NCBI GenBank assembly: GCA_963711255.1
Contig: CAVQDO010000032.1
Coordinates: forward strand, 1-64,000
Length of the DNA stretch: 64,000 nt
Direction of reading: 5' to 3'
Source: GCA-2746365 sp963711255
Lineage (GTDB): Bacteria; Pseudomonadota; Gammaproteobacteria; SZUA-229
The notes under the pieces were generated by a model. That model worked only from the letters and a program-made list of their open reading frames with translations. It was not told the DNA's origin and did not search any database. The translations under genes and the position numbers were made by a program. Every line of letters starts with the position of its first letter. Positions within the stretch are counted from its first letter, which is position 1. This document shows positions 8,672-16,461 of the stretch, one piece after another.

Positions 8672-9400
8672 CTACCTGTTATTCAGGTATAAACCGGCTA
8701 ATTGCAAATCACCTGGACGAGTAATTTTAATATTATCTTCATGGCCTTCAACAAGCCTGGGAGAAAAACCGGCGAGCTCCATCGCAGACGACTCATCGGT
8801 AACCACAAAGCCCTGCTGGTTAGCGTTATGCAGCGCATTAGTTAAACTTATAGCCTTGAAGTACTGCGGTGTTAATGCATGCCAGAGATTTTCCCGCTCC
8901 ACTGTGGTTGCTACTGCAGTGATACTTTCGCCGGTTTTTTGACGCTTCATGGTATCGCGTACCGGTAATGCAAGTAAGCCGCCATTCGCATCGTCTCCGA
9001 TTTCTGCAACCAGTTTATCGATATCCTCAGCTCTGACACAGGCGCGTACGGCATCGTGCACCATGACCCAGTCGCGTTCCTGATCAAACTCTTCTGCCCG
9101 GGACAAAGCCTGCAGTGCATGCAACACAGAATCGGAACGTTGTTTACCGCCGGTAACCCTGATTACCGGTTTATCAGAATGTATCTGTATGTCAGGAAAA
9201 TAAATATCCTCAGGATGCAGTGCAACAACAAGACCGCTAATGTTTTCGTTATCAAGCAGAACATTGAGCGTATGTTCCAGAACGGGTCGTCCGTTTAACG
9301 CGAGGTATTGCTTGGGAATATCAGATTGCATGCGTTGACCGATGCCGGCTGCGGGCACAATGGCCCATATCGCATGATTGTTATTTGGCTTAGCTGGCAT
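8672..9400 (-). CDS. ispD: 2-C-methyl-D-erythritol 4-phosphate cytidylyltransferase
   Basis: Transfers CMP from CTP to MEP, the third MEP pathway step. The nucleotide-binding loop is IVPAAGIGQRMQSDIPKQY; VMVHDAVRACV matches the usual VHDAARP motif with one alanine replaced by valine and proline by alanine, a mild divergence. The C-terminal half has DESSAMELAGF and the EGHEDNIKITRPGDL signature. Length is 242 residues. It lies between ftsB and ispF as in most gammaproteobacteria. Confidence 0.95.
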   Translation of the reverse strand: MPAKPNNNHAIWAIVPAAGIGQRMQSDIPKQYLALNGRPVLEHTLNVLLDNENISGLVVALHPEDIYFPDIQIHSDKPVIRVTGGKQRSDSVLHALQALSRAEEFDQERDWVMVHDAVRACVRAEDIDKLVAEIGDDANGGLLALPVRDTMKRQKTGESITAVATTVERENLWHALTPQYFKAISLTNALHNANQQGFVVTDESSAMELAGFSPRLVEGHEDNIKITRPGDLQLAGLYLNNR

Positions 9401-9436
9401 TCTGCGCCCTGTTATGTTGACAGAAAACTGTTTTTA

Positions 9437-9517
9437 ACCGCAGAGGCGCAGAGCACGCAGAGTTTTTTAACGCTTTCAAAACACGTAATAACTCCGCGAA
9501 CTCTGCGCCTCTGCGGT
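9437..9517. repeat. Intergenic perfect inverted repeat (17-bp arms)
   Basis: The 17-base arm ACCGCAGAGGCGCAGAG (9437-9453) recurs as an exact reverse complement at 9501-9517, with a 47-base spacer. The inner flanks also partly pair (GCACGCAGAGTT against AACTCCGCGAACTC). It fills the gap between ispD and ftsB, both minus-strand genes. The core resembles a dispersed intergenic repeat seen in many proteobacterial genomes. No transposase is present. Confidence 0.85.
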
Positions 9518-9528
9518 AAAACATATGC

Positions 9529-9816
9529 TTAGTCCTTATCATCCTCAGGCTCAATCACCTGGTAATAGATTTCGCCTTGCTTGATCATGCCCATTTCACT
9601 GCGGGCACGCTCTTCAATTGCATCCAGGCCTTTTTTCAGGTCTTTAACCTCGGCATCGAGTGATGAATTACGTTCCTGTAATTTACCTACTTCTGCTTTA
9701 ACCGTCTCAACCTCTTCCTGTAACTGTAAAATTTCAGGAATACCGCCATCCTGCAACCAGATTTTATATTGCAGCCAGATCAGTAATGCCAGTAAAACAA
9801 AAGCAATAATTTTCAC
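9529..9816 (-). CDS. ftsB: Cell division protein FtsB
   Basis: A bitopic inner-membrane protein that joins FtsL and FtsQ in the divisome. The 95 residues comprise one N-terminal membrane segment (about 3-20), then a coiled coil (about 28-72, rich in E, K, L, V), then the conserved C-terminal part with RARSEMGMIKQGEIYYQVI. It directly follows eno on the same strand with a 28-base gap, the standard gammaproteobacterial arrangement. Confidence 0.94.
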   Translation of the reverse strand: MKIIAFVLLALLIWLQYKIWLQDGGIPEILQLQEEVETVKAEVGKLQERNSSLDAEVKDLKKGLDAIEERARSEMGMIKQGEIYYQVIEPEDDKD

Positions 9817-9844
9817 TTATGACTGAATACGATGTAATCGCCGT

Positions 9845-11125
9845 TTAAGCCAGGTGTTTAAATGCTGATTTACCAGCATATACTGCGTCGCTGCCCAGTG
9901 CTTCTTCAATTCTTAACAGCTGGTTGTACTTGGCAATACGATCGGAACGTGACAAAGAACCGGTTTTAATCTGGCCGGCGTTGGTGGCAACACATAAATC
10001 TGCAATGGTGCTGTCTTCAGTTTCACCTGAACGATGTGAAATAACCGCGGTATAACCTGCTTTGTGCGCCATGCTGATCGCATTCAGGGTTTCAGTTAAA
10101 GTACCGATCTGATTGAATTTAATAAGAATTGAGTTTGCTATATTCTTCTCAATACCTTCTTTTAGAATCGAGGTATTGGTAACGAAGAGATCATCACCCA
10201 CTAGCTGTACCTTATTACCCAGCTGTTCGGTCATGTATGACCAGCCATCCCAGTCTGCTTCGTCGAGACCGTCTTCAATGGTAATAATCGGGTATTGATC
10301 AACCCAGCCAGACAGGTAATCGGTGAATTCACGTGAGTTGAAGCTTTTGCCTTCAGAGGCCAGGTTGTATACGCCATCCTTGTAAAATTCGGAACTGGCT
10401 GCATCCAGACCGAGGTAGATGTCTTCACCGGCTTTAAAGCCTGCTTTGTTGATTGCTTCCAGAATTACTTCAATCGCTTCTTCATTGGAAGACAGGTCAG
10501 GGGCAAAACCGCCTTCATCACCAACAGCCGTATTAAAGCCTTTTGCTGACAGTACCGAACGTAAAGTATGGAATACTTCGGCACCATAGCGAAGCGCTTC
10601 TTTAAAGGTTGGCGCGCCAACTGGCAAAATCATGAATTCCTGCAGATCGACACTATTGTCTGCATGCTCACCGCCATTGATGATGTTCATCATTGGTACC
10701 GGCATGGTGTAACTGCCCGTTCCCAGGTGAACGTACAAATCCTCGTTGTTTTCTTTTGCAGCGGCATGTGAAGCAGCCAGTGAAACAGCCAGCAATGCGT
10801 TAGCGCCTAAACGTTCCTTGGTATCGGTACCGTCCAGTGCAATCATTTTATTATCCAGTGCTTCCTGGTTCTGCCCGTCCATGCCGATCAGGGAAGCACT
10901 GATTTCGTTATTAACGTTATTAACTGCTTTGGTGACACCTTTACCCATATAACGCGACTTATCGCCGTCACGGAGCTCCAGCGCTTCACGAGCACCAGTA
11001 GAAGCGCCTGATGGAACCGCTGCCCGACCAAAAGCACCGCTCTCAAGTGTTACTTCTGCTTCTAATGTAGGGTTACCGCGTGAATCGAGAATCTCACGAG
11101 CATGTATTTTTGTAATATTAGACAT
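9845..11125 (-). CDS. eno: Enolase
   Basis: Glycolytic enzyme converting 2-phosphoglycerate to phosphoenolpyruvate, and in many gammaproteobacteria also part of the RNA degradosome. Length is 426 residues. Motifs: ILDSRGNPTLEAEV near the N-terminus, VGDEGGFAPDL, metal ligands in LGLDAAS, ITIEDGLDE and LVGDDLFVTN, and the C-terminal SHRSGETED. It lies 81 bases downstream of kdsA on the same strand, within pyrG-kdsA-eno-ftsB. Confidence 0.98.
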   Translation of the reverse strand: MSNITKIHAREILDSRGNPTLEAEVTLESGAFGRAAVPSGASTGAREALELRDGDKSRYMGKGVTKAVNNVNNEISASLIGMDGQNQEALDNKMIALDGTDTKERLGANALLAVSLAASHAAAKENNEDLYVHLGTGSYTMPVPMMNIINGGEHADNSVDLQEFMILPVGAPTFKEALRYGAEVFHTLRSVLSAKGFNTAVGDEGGFAPDLSSNEEAIEVILEAINKAGFKAGEDIYLGLDAASSEFYKDGVYNLASEGKSFNSREFTDYLSGWVDQYPIITIEDGLDEADWDGWSYMTEQLGNKVQLVGDDLFVTNTSILKEGIEKNIANSILIKFNQIGTLTETLNAISMAHKAGYTAVISHRSGETEDSTIADLCVATNAGQIKTGSLSRSDRIAKYNQLLRIEEALGSDAVYAGKSAFKHLA

Positions 11126-11206
11126 GTTTCTTCCTTACTAAAATTTTAATATGTTACTACGAAAGTTCAGCCTGGTTTATTTTAAAAGCAGCTGAACGTG
11201 TATTTT

Positions 11207-12040
11207 TTACAGTTCCAGTTCGTGCAAAATTCCGTTTTTAACCGTGGCATCTATTTGCATTAAAACGTTTAATAACGATTCCATTTTTTGTAATGGCCAG
11301 GCATTAGGGCCATCACTCAGGGCATTAGCCGGATCCGGATGCGTTTCCATAAATAAACCGGATATACCGGCCGCAACCGCAGCGCGCGCCAGCACCGGTA
11401 TATGTTCTCGCTGACCACCGGACGATGTACCCTGGCCGCCCGGCAACTGTACAGAATGGGTTCCATCAAACACTACCGGACAATGGCTTTCGCGCATAAT
11501 GGCCAGCGAACGCATATCGGAAACCAGGTTGTTATAGCCAAATGAAACACCGCGCTCACAGGCCATGATATTTTGATTTCCGGTCGAACGCGCTTTATCA
11601 ATCACGTTTTTCATATCGCCCGGTGCCAGGAACTGGCCTTTTTTAATGTTGACCGGTTTTCCGGTAGCAGCAACTTTCAGAATGAAATTCGTCTGCCGGC
11701 ATAAAAAAGCCGGCGTCTGCAGAACATCGACCACGCTGGCTACTTCATCCATTGGCGTGTCTTCATGCACATCGGTCAAAACCGGTACACCGATTTCGTC
11801 TTTAACTTTCTGTAATATTCTCAGGCCCTGTTCAATACCGGGACCACGAAAACTTTCGCCGGAAGACCGATTCGCTTTATCAAACGATGATTTGTAAATG
11901 AACGGAATGCCCAGCCGGGAGGTTATTTCTTTTAACTGCGCAGAAGTTTCCAGCGCCATTTGCTCACTTTCAATAACACAGGGGCCTGCAATCAAAAACA
12001 GGGGCTTGTCCAGACCGACTTCAAAGTCACAAAGTTTCAT
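11207..12040 (-). CDS. kdsA: 3-deoxy-D-manno-octulosonate 8-phosphate synthase
   Basis: Condenses PEP with arabinose 5-phosphate to give KDO-8-phosphate for lipopolysaccharide inner core. The 277-residue protein starts with FLIAGPCVIESE, has FIYKSSFDKANRSS, and contains the GQFLAPGDM and FDGTHSVQLPGG motifs. It supports a lipid A/KDO-containing outer membrane, together with lpxA, lpxD and fabZ further along. It lies between pyrG and eno on the same strand. Confidence 0.97.
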   Translation of the reverse strand: MKLCDFEVGLDKPLFLIAGPCVIESEQMALETSAQLKEITSRLGIPFIYKSSFDKANRSSGESFRGPGIEQGLRILQKVKDEIGVPVLTDVHEDTPMDEVASVVDVLQTPAFLCRQTNFILKVAATGKPVNIKKGQFLAPGDMKNVIDKARSTGNQNIMACERGVSFGYNNLVSDMRSLAIMRESHCPVVFDGTHSVQLPGGQGTSSGGQREHIPVLARAAVAAGISGLFMETHPDPANALSDGPNAWPLQKMESLLNVLMQIDATVKNGILHELEL

Positions 12041-12108
12041 TTAAATGTGTTCCTGTGCAATATGATAAGGCAGGTAAATAGCTAATATTATTCAATCAGA
12101 CCGTTCGA

Positions 12109-13776
12109 TCAGGCCATGGCTTCAACAGATTCCAGTTTTTTGCTCTGCTGCGCCAGTGCCGCCTTAACATAATCGGTAAACAGCGGGTGGCCTTTACGCG
12201 GTGTTGAAGTAAATTCGGGATGGAACTGGCAACCGAGAAACCACGGATGTCCTGATGCGCCCTCTTTCGGCAACTCTATCATTTCTATCAAGTTACCATC
12301 ACTGGATTTGCCGCCGAAAACCAGTCCGGCATCACTTAACTGCTGCAGGTAGTGATTATTAAATTCATAACGATGACGATGCCGCTCAACAATGGTATCA
12401 GTACCATAAGCGGAACGTGCCAGGGTATTTTCCAGCAGCTGGCAGGTCTGGCCACCCAAACGCATGGTACCACCCAGGTCGGAATCAGCATCACGTTTTT
12501 CTATACGGCCATTTTCATCCTGCCATTCAGTAATTAAAGCAATAACCGGGTGCGTCGTTTCAGCATTAAATTCACTGCTGTGCGCATCTTTCAGCCCGGC
12601 AACGTGGCGGGCGAATTCAATAACAGCTAACTGCATACCAAGGCAGATGCCAAGGTAAGGTATTTTATTTTCACGGGCATATTGAATCGCCGCGATCTTG
12701 CCTTCAATACCACGATCACCAAAACCACCCGGAACTAATATTGCATCCAGACCTTTTAGTGAAGACATATCACCGGTTTCCAGTACCACGGAATCTATAT
12801 AACGAATTTTTACCTTTGCATTGTTATGGATACCGGCATGCGACAGTGATTCATTGAGTGATTTATAGGATTCAGTCAGGTCGACATACTTGCCGACCAT
12901 ACCCACCGTCACTTCATGTGCCGGGTGGGCCATAACATCGATGACTTTTTGCCAGTCGCTCAAATCTGTCGGCGCAAGATCAAGCCCCATGTGTTCAGCA
13001 ATAATTTCATCAACCTTCTGCTCGTGGAACCATTTGGGTAACTTATAGATATTATCCAGATCAACAGCCGAGATAACAGCTTTCGCCTGTACATTGGTAA
13101 ACAGTGCAATTTTGCGGCGCTCTTCTTCGCCCAGCAGCTGCTCAGAACGGCACAGCAACAAATCTGGCTGGATACCAATAGAGCGTAATTCTTTTACCGA
13201 GTGCTGTGTAGGTTTGGTTTTAACTTCACCGGCAGTGGCGATATATGGCACCAGGGTTAAATGCATGAACATGGCATGCTGCCGTCCCAGCTCCACCCCC
13301 ATCTGGCGAATCGCCTCCATAAACGGCAATGACTCAATATCACCAACAGTACCGCCAATTTCGACCATGGCGATGTCAGCATCACCCGCACCGGCAACAA
13401 TGCGCCGTTTTATTTCATCGGTTATATGCGGAATCACCTGCACCGTGCCGCCAAGATATTCACCACGCCGCTCTTTGCGGATGACGCTTTCATAGACCTG
13501 GCCGGTGGTAAAATTACTGGACTTGCTGGTCGGTGTATTAACAAAACGTTCGTAATGGCCTAAATCCAGATCAGTTTCAGCGCCATCTTCGGTAACAAAA
13601 ACCTCTCCATGCTGAAAAGGACTCATGGTTCCCGGATCCACATTAATGTATGGATCCAGCTTCATCATCTGAACTTTTAAGCCGTGGCTTTCAAGAATGG
13701 CTCCAACAGCAGCGGATGCCAGACCTTTGCCCAATGAAGAAACAACACCACCGGTAACAAAAATATATCGAGTCAT
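12109..13776 (-). CDS. pyrG: CTP synthase
   Basis: Makes CTP from UTP, ATP and glutamine. The 555-residue protein has an N-terminal synthetase domain (TRYIFVTGGVVSSLGKG, with a P-loop-like SSLGKGL) and a C-terminal class I glutamine amidotransferase domain (LVPGGFGDRG, nucleophile in GICLGMQLA, histidine and glutamate in CQFHPEF). It heads the pyrG-kdsA-eno-ftsB-ispD-ispF block; a 285-base gap to divergent zapE holds both promoters. No attenuator could be identified with confidence. Confidence 0.98.
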   Translation of the reverse strand: MTRYIFVTGGVVSSLGKGLASAAVGAILESHGLKVQMMKLDPYINVDPGTMSPFQHGEVFVTEDGAETDLDLGHYERFVNTPTSKSSNFTTGQVYESVIRKERRGEYLGGTVQVIPHITDEIKRRIVAGAGDADIAMVEIGGTVGDIESLPFMEAIRQMGVELGRQHAMFMHLTLVPYIATAGEVKTKPTQHSVKELRSIGIQPDLLLCRSEQLLGEEERRKIALFTNVQAKAVISAVDLDNIYKLPKWFHEQKVDEIIAEHMGLDLAPTDLSDWQKVIDVMAHPAHEVTVGMVGKYVDLTESYKSLNESLSHAGIHNNAKVKIRYIDSVVLETGDMSSLKGLDAILVPGGFGDRGIEGKIAAIQYARENKIPYLGICLGMQLAVIEFARHVAGLKDAHSSEFNAETTHPVIALITEWQDENGRIEKRDADSDLGGTMRLGGQTCQLLENTLARSAYGTDTIVERHRHRYEFNNHYLQQLSDAGLVFGGKSSDGNLIEMIELPKEGASGHPWFLGCQFHPEFTSTPRKGHPLFTDYVKAALAQQSKKLESVEAMA

Positions 13777-14061
13777 GAATAGCAGGCCCTGGTTGCAGAA
13801 AGTAAGGTATAGTCGTCACCGCACACATCATTGCATGCAGTTAATTGTGAGAAAGACGAAGTTGAAGTGCCCGAACATGGATTTGTACCGCTTCATCTGC
13901 TCGGGTGATTATTCTATCAAAAAACCACAGCTAGCGACAACGAAAACACTGATTTTTCTATATAATTCCGGAAAATTATCTGGAACAATAGCTGCATTGA
14001 AAATATTGCCCGTTAAATAATCACAGCCGAGCCCAAACTTAAGCCAGCCATTCATTACCGT

Positions 14062-15174
14062 ATGTCACTAACCGAGAAGTACAATAAAGCATTACAGCAA
14101 CCTGACATGGTAAAGGATAGCGTTCAGCAACAGGCGATAAACCTGCTCGAAACACTTAGCCTGGAGTTAATATCTAATTCCAGAATGTCACTGGCGAAAA
14201 GGCTATTGCGGCGCCTTTTTGGCCGCAAACGAAACACACAGGCCAGCGGGCTTTATCTTTGGGGAGGCGTCGGCCGCGGTAAAACCTGGTTAATGAACCT
14301 GTTTTATGAAGAGCTGCCGATTGAGCAAAAGCACCGTATTCACTTCCATCACTTTATGCTGGGCATCCATGAAAAGCTGGACGAGATGAATAAATCAGCG
14401 GACCGTAAACAGAAAAATCCACTACAGAAAATAGCCCGGGAACTGGCATCAAAGTACCGCCTATTATGCATCGACGAATTTATTGTCACCAATATTACTG
14501 ACGCAATGATTCTTAGCGAATTACTGCATTCCCTGTTCAAATATAATATCTGCCTGGTAGCCACCTCAAATCGAATTCCAGACGACCTGTATATAAACGG
14601 TTTGCAGCGGGAGCGCTTTTTGCCAGCGATCGAACTGATTAAAACCCATACCGAGGTTTTTCATCTTGATGGCGGGGTCGACCACCGCACGACCCTGCTG
14701 GAACAGGCGGATGTTTATTATTGCCCGCCCGGCAACGAAAGCCAGCAGAAAATTTTGCAGCGAATGCAGGAACTGGCTATTACACCGCTGACCGAAGCCA
14801 AAGTGCTGACAATTCAAAATCGCAAAATTGAGACCCTGTATTGCAGTGACGATATTGCCTGGTTTGATTTCGAGGTAATCTGTTCAGCGCCGCGCGCCGC
14901 GCAGGATTACATCGAACTGGCCCAGTATTTCAATACCATTATTATCAGCAATATTGAAATCATGGATGAATACAGCGATGATATGGCGAGGCGCTTTATT
15001 TACCTGATTGATGAGCTCTACGACCGTAATGTAAAGCTCATCGCCAGCGCCTCGGCAGAACCGGATAAACTCTACCGCGGAGTCATGTTAGAATTCGCTT
15101 TTCACCGAACCAGCAGCAGACTTATTGAAATGCGTTCACATCAATATTTAAGCCAGGCACACAAGCCTTTTTAG
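14062..15174 (+). CDS. zapE: Cell division protein ZapE (AFG1-like ATPase)
   Basis: An AFG1-family P-loop ATPase that in E. coli binds FtsZ and affects Z-ring stability under stress. Walker A is GGVGRGKT (68-75), Walker B LLCIDEF (134-140), and the sensor segment ATSNRIPDDLY follows. The C-terminal half has the family's RRFIYLIDELYDR and HRTSSRLIEM. Length 370 residues is usual. A small unknown gene starts 7 bases downstream, so they probably share a transcript. Confidence 0.92.
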   Translation: MSLTEKYNKALQQPDMVKDSVQQQAINLLETLSLELISNSRMSLAKRLLRRLFGRKRNTQASGLYLWGGVGRGKTWLMNLFYEELPIEQKHRIHFHHFMLGIHEKLDEMNKSADRKQKNPLQKIARELASKYRLLCIDEFIVTNITDAMILSELLHSLFKYNICLVATSNRIPDDLYINGLQRERFLPAIELIKTHTEVFHLDGGVDHRTTLLEQADVYYCPPGNESQQKILQRMQELAITPLTEAKVLTIQNRKIETLYCSDDIAWFDFEVICSAPRAAQDYIELAQYFNTIIISNIEIMDEYSDDMARRFIYLIDELYDRNVKLIASASAEPDKLYRGVMLEFAFHRTSSRLIEMRSHQYLSQAHKPF

Positions 15175-15181
15175 CCCGATT

Positions 15182-15415
15182 ATGAGCACAGCCTACTCCA
15201 AGAAAGTTGAAGATAAACTGGAATCCATCTGCGGACAGGGCTGTTCACTGGTTAATCAGATTATCGAGAATGAAAGAAACGGCATTGATGTAGAAGAGTT
15301 AGCCGAATTTACCGCGGAAGAAAGACGACAGATCATTGATCATCTAATTCGCGTCATGTCCGTGTATGAGCGCGACGAAGATCAAATGGCGATACAGCTG
15401 GCTGATACAGACTGA
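15182..15415 (+). CDS. Small acidic hypothetical protein
   Basis: A 77-residue acidic, helical protein with no signal peptide or membrane segment. Two cysteines sit close together (ESICGQGCSLV), followed by amphipathic helices (ELAEFTAEERRQIIDHLIRVMSVYE). It starts 7 bases after the zapE stop and ends 1 base before the convergent ylqF stop, so the coding assignment is well supported by packing. I do not recognise a named family. Confidence 0.75.
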   Translation: MSTAYSKKVEDKLESICGQGCSLVNQIIENERNGIDVEELAEFTAEERRQIIDHLIRVMSVYERDEDQMAIQLADTD

Positions 15416-15416
15416 G

Positions 15417-16316
15417 CTATTCGGGCAGCTCTCCAGGCAATTCATCGGCATCATCAACTGCCGTTTCCTGCGCAATCATTTCCGGTGTTTCAAAACTTAA
15501 AGCGCCCAACGAACCATCACGAATTTCATGAATCAGAATTTCAGAAGCCCGCTGTATATCGATGATGCCGCCCGCTCGCAAACAACCTCTGCGACGGCCT
15601 ATCTCTTCCAGCAGCTGAACATCCGTTTCCGGGCATTGTTTTAAATTGAAGCGCTCAACCACCCTGTCACCGTAGGCAGTAATCAGGTAATCCGCGGCAA
15701 ACAGGGCAATATCTTCAAAATCAATCGCTGTATTTTTAATCGCACCGGTTACCGCGAGACGATAGCTACTGTTCTGGTTTTCTATTTTTGGCCACAGAAT
15801 CCCGGGGGTATCAGACAGTGTTATACCGTCATCAAGAACAATCCGCTGCTGTGAAGAGGAGACCTCTTTCGTTACCGCCGGCTCATCGCCCACTTTCGCC
15901 AGTGTTTTTCCCGCCAGGGTATTGATCAATGTCGATTTACCGACATTTGGAATACCCATAATCATAACCCGTATCGGTTTAACCGCAGTGCCCCGTTCGG
16001 GCAGCAGCTTTCGGCAAAGAGCGGGCAAGTTTTTTGTCCGGGCTTTGTCCAGTACCGACAAAGCCTGGGCTTTCACGCCCTTCTCTTTTTCAAAGTGTGC
16101 CATCCACAAACGGGTAATTTCAGGATCAGCGATATCGCTTTTGTTAAGGATTTTTATACAGGGACGGTGCTGGCGCAATTCTGCGACCATAGGATTTTCA
16201 CTGCTGAAAGGAATACGCGCATCCATCACTTCGATAACAAGGTCTACTGTCGACATTGTTTCCTTGATGATGCGACGGGCCTTGTTCATATGCCCCGGAT
16301 ACCACTGAACTGCCAT
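15417..16316 (-). CDS. ylqF: Ribosome biogenesis GTPase YlqF/RbgA
   Basis: A circularly permuted GTPase that helps late assembly of the large ribosomal subunit. The permuted order is visible: G4 NKSD (58-61) comes before G1 GIPNVGKS (121-128) and G3 DTPG (169-172). The N-terminal WYPGHMNKARR is the family hallmark. Length is 299 residues; the last 25 residues are acidic. It is convergent with the small gene downstream of zapE. Confidence 0.94.
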   Translation of the reverse strand: MAVQWYPGHMNKARRIIKETMSTVDLVIEVMDARIPFSSENPMVAELRQHRPCIKILNKSDIADPEITRLWMAHFEKEKGVKAQALSVLDKARTKNLPALCRKLLPERGTAVKPIRVMIMGIPNVGKSTLINTLAGKTLAKVGDEPAVTKEVSSSQQRIVLDDGITLSDTPGILWPKIENQNSSYRLAVTGAIKNTAIDFEDIALFAADYLITAYGDRVVERFNLKQCPETDVQLLEEIGRRRGCLRAGGIIDIQRASEILIHEIRDGSLGALSFETPEMIAQETAVDDADELPGELPE

Positions 16317-16430
16317 AGTTATATACTGGTGATTAAATTAGCTGGCAAGTTTATCCCAGATACGGGGCTTTATGTTTTTTTATCAGCAGCGCCTCGGTAC
16401 TGGCAAATTGAAACTATTGCTCAATCAATG

Positions 16431-16461
16431 CCTTAACGCATGGCAATACCTTAACGCATGG
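16431..16461. repeat. Short direct duplication across the maeB stop
   Basis: The 13-base string CCTTAACGCATGG occurs at 16431-16443 and again at 16449-16461, 18 bases apart. The second copy includes the maeB stop codon (16451-16453); the first lies just beyond the gene. It looks like a small tandem slippage duplication and does not change the protein. Confidence 0.8.

Noticed and set aside
13697..14020. Plus-strand 107-codon frame across the pyrG start and the pyrG-zapE gap
   Set aside because: It overlaps the N-terminus of pyrG and the promoter region, with no domain or ribosome site.
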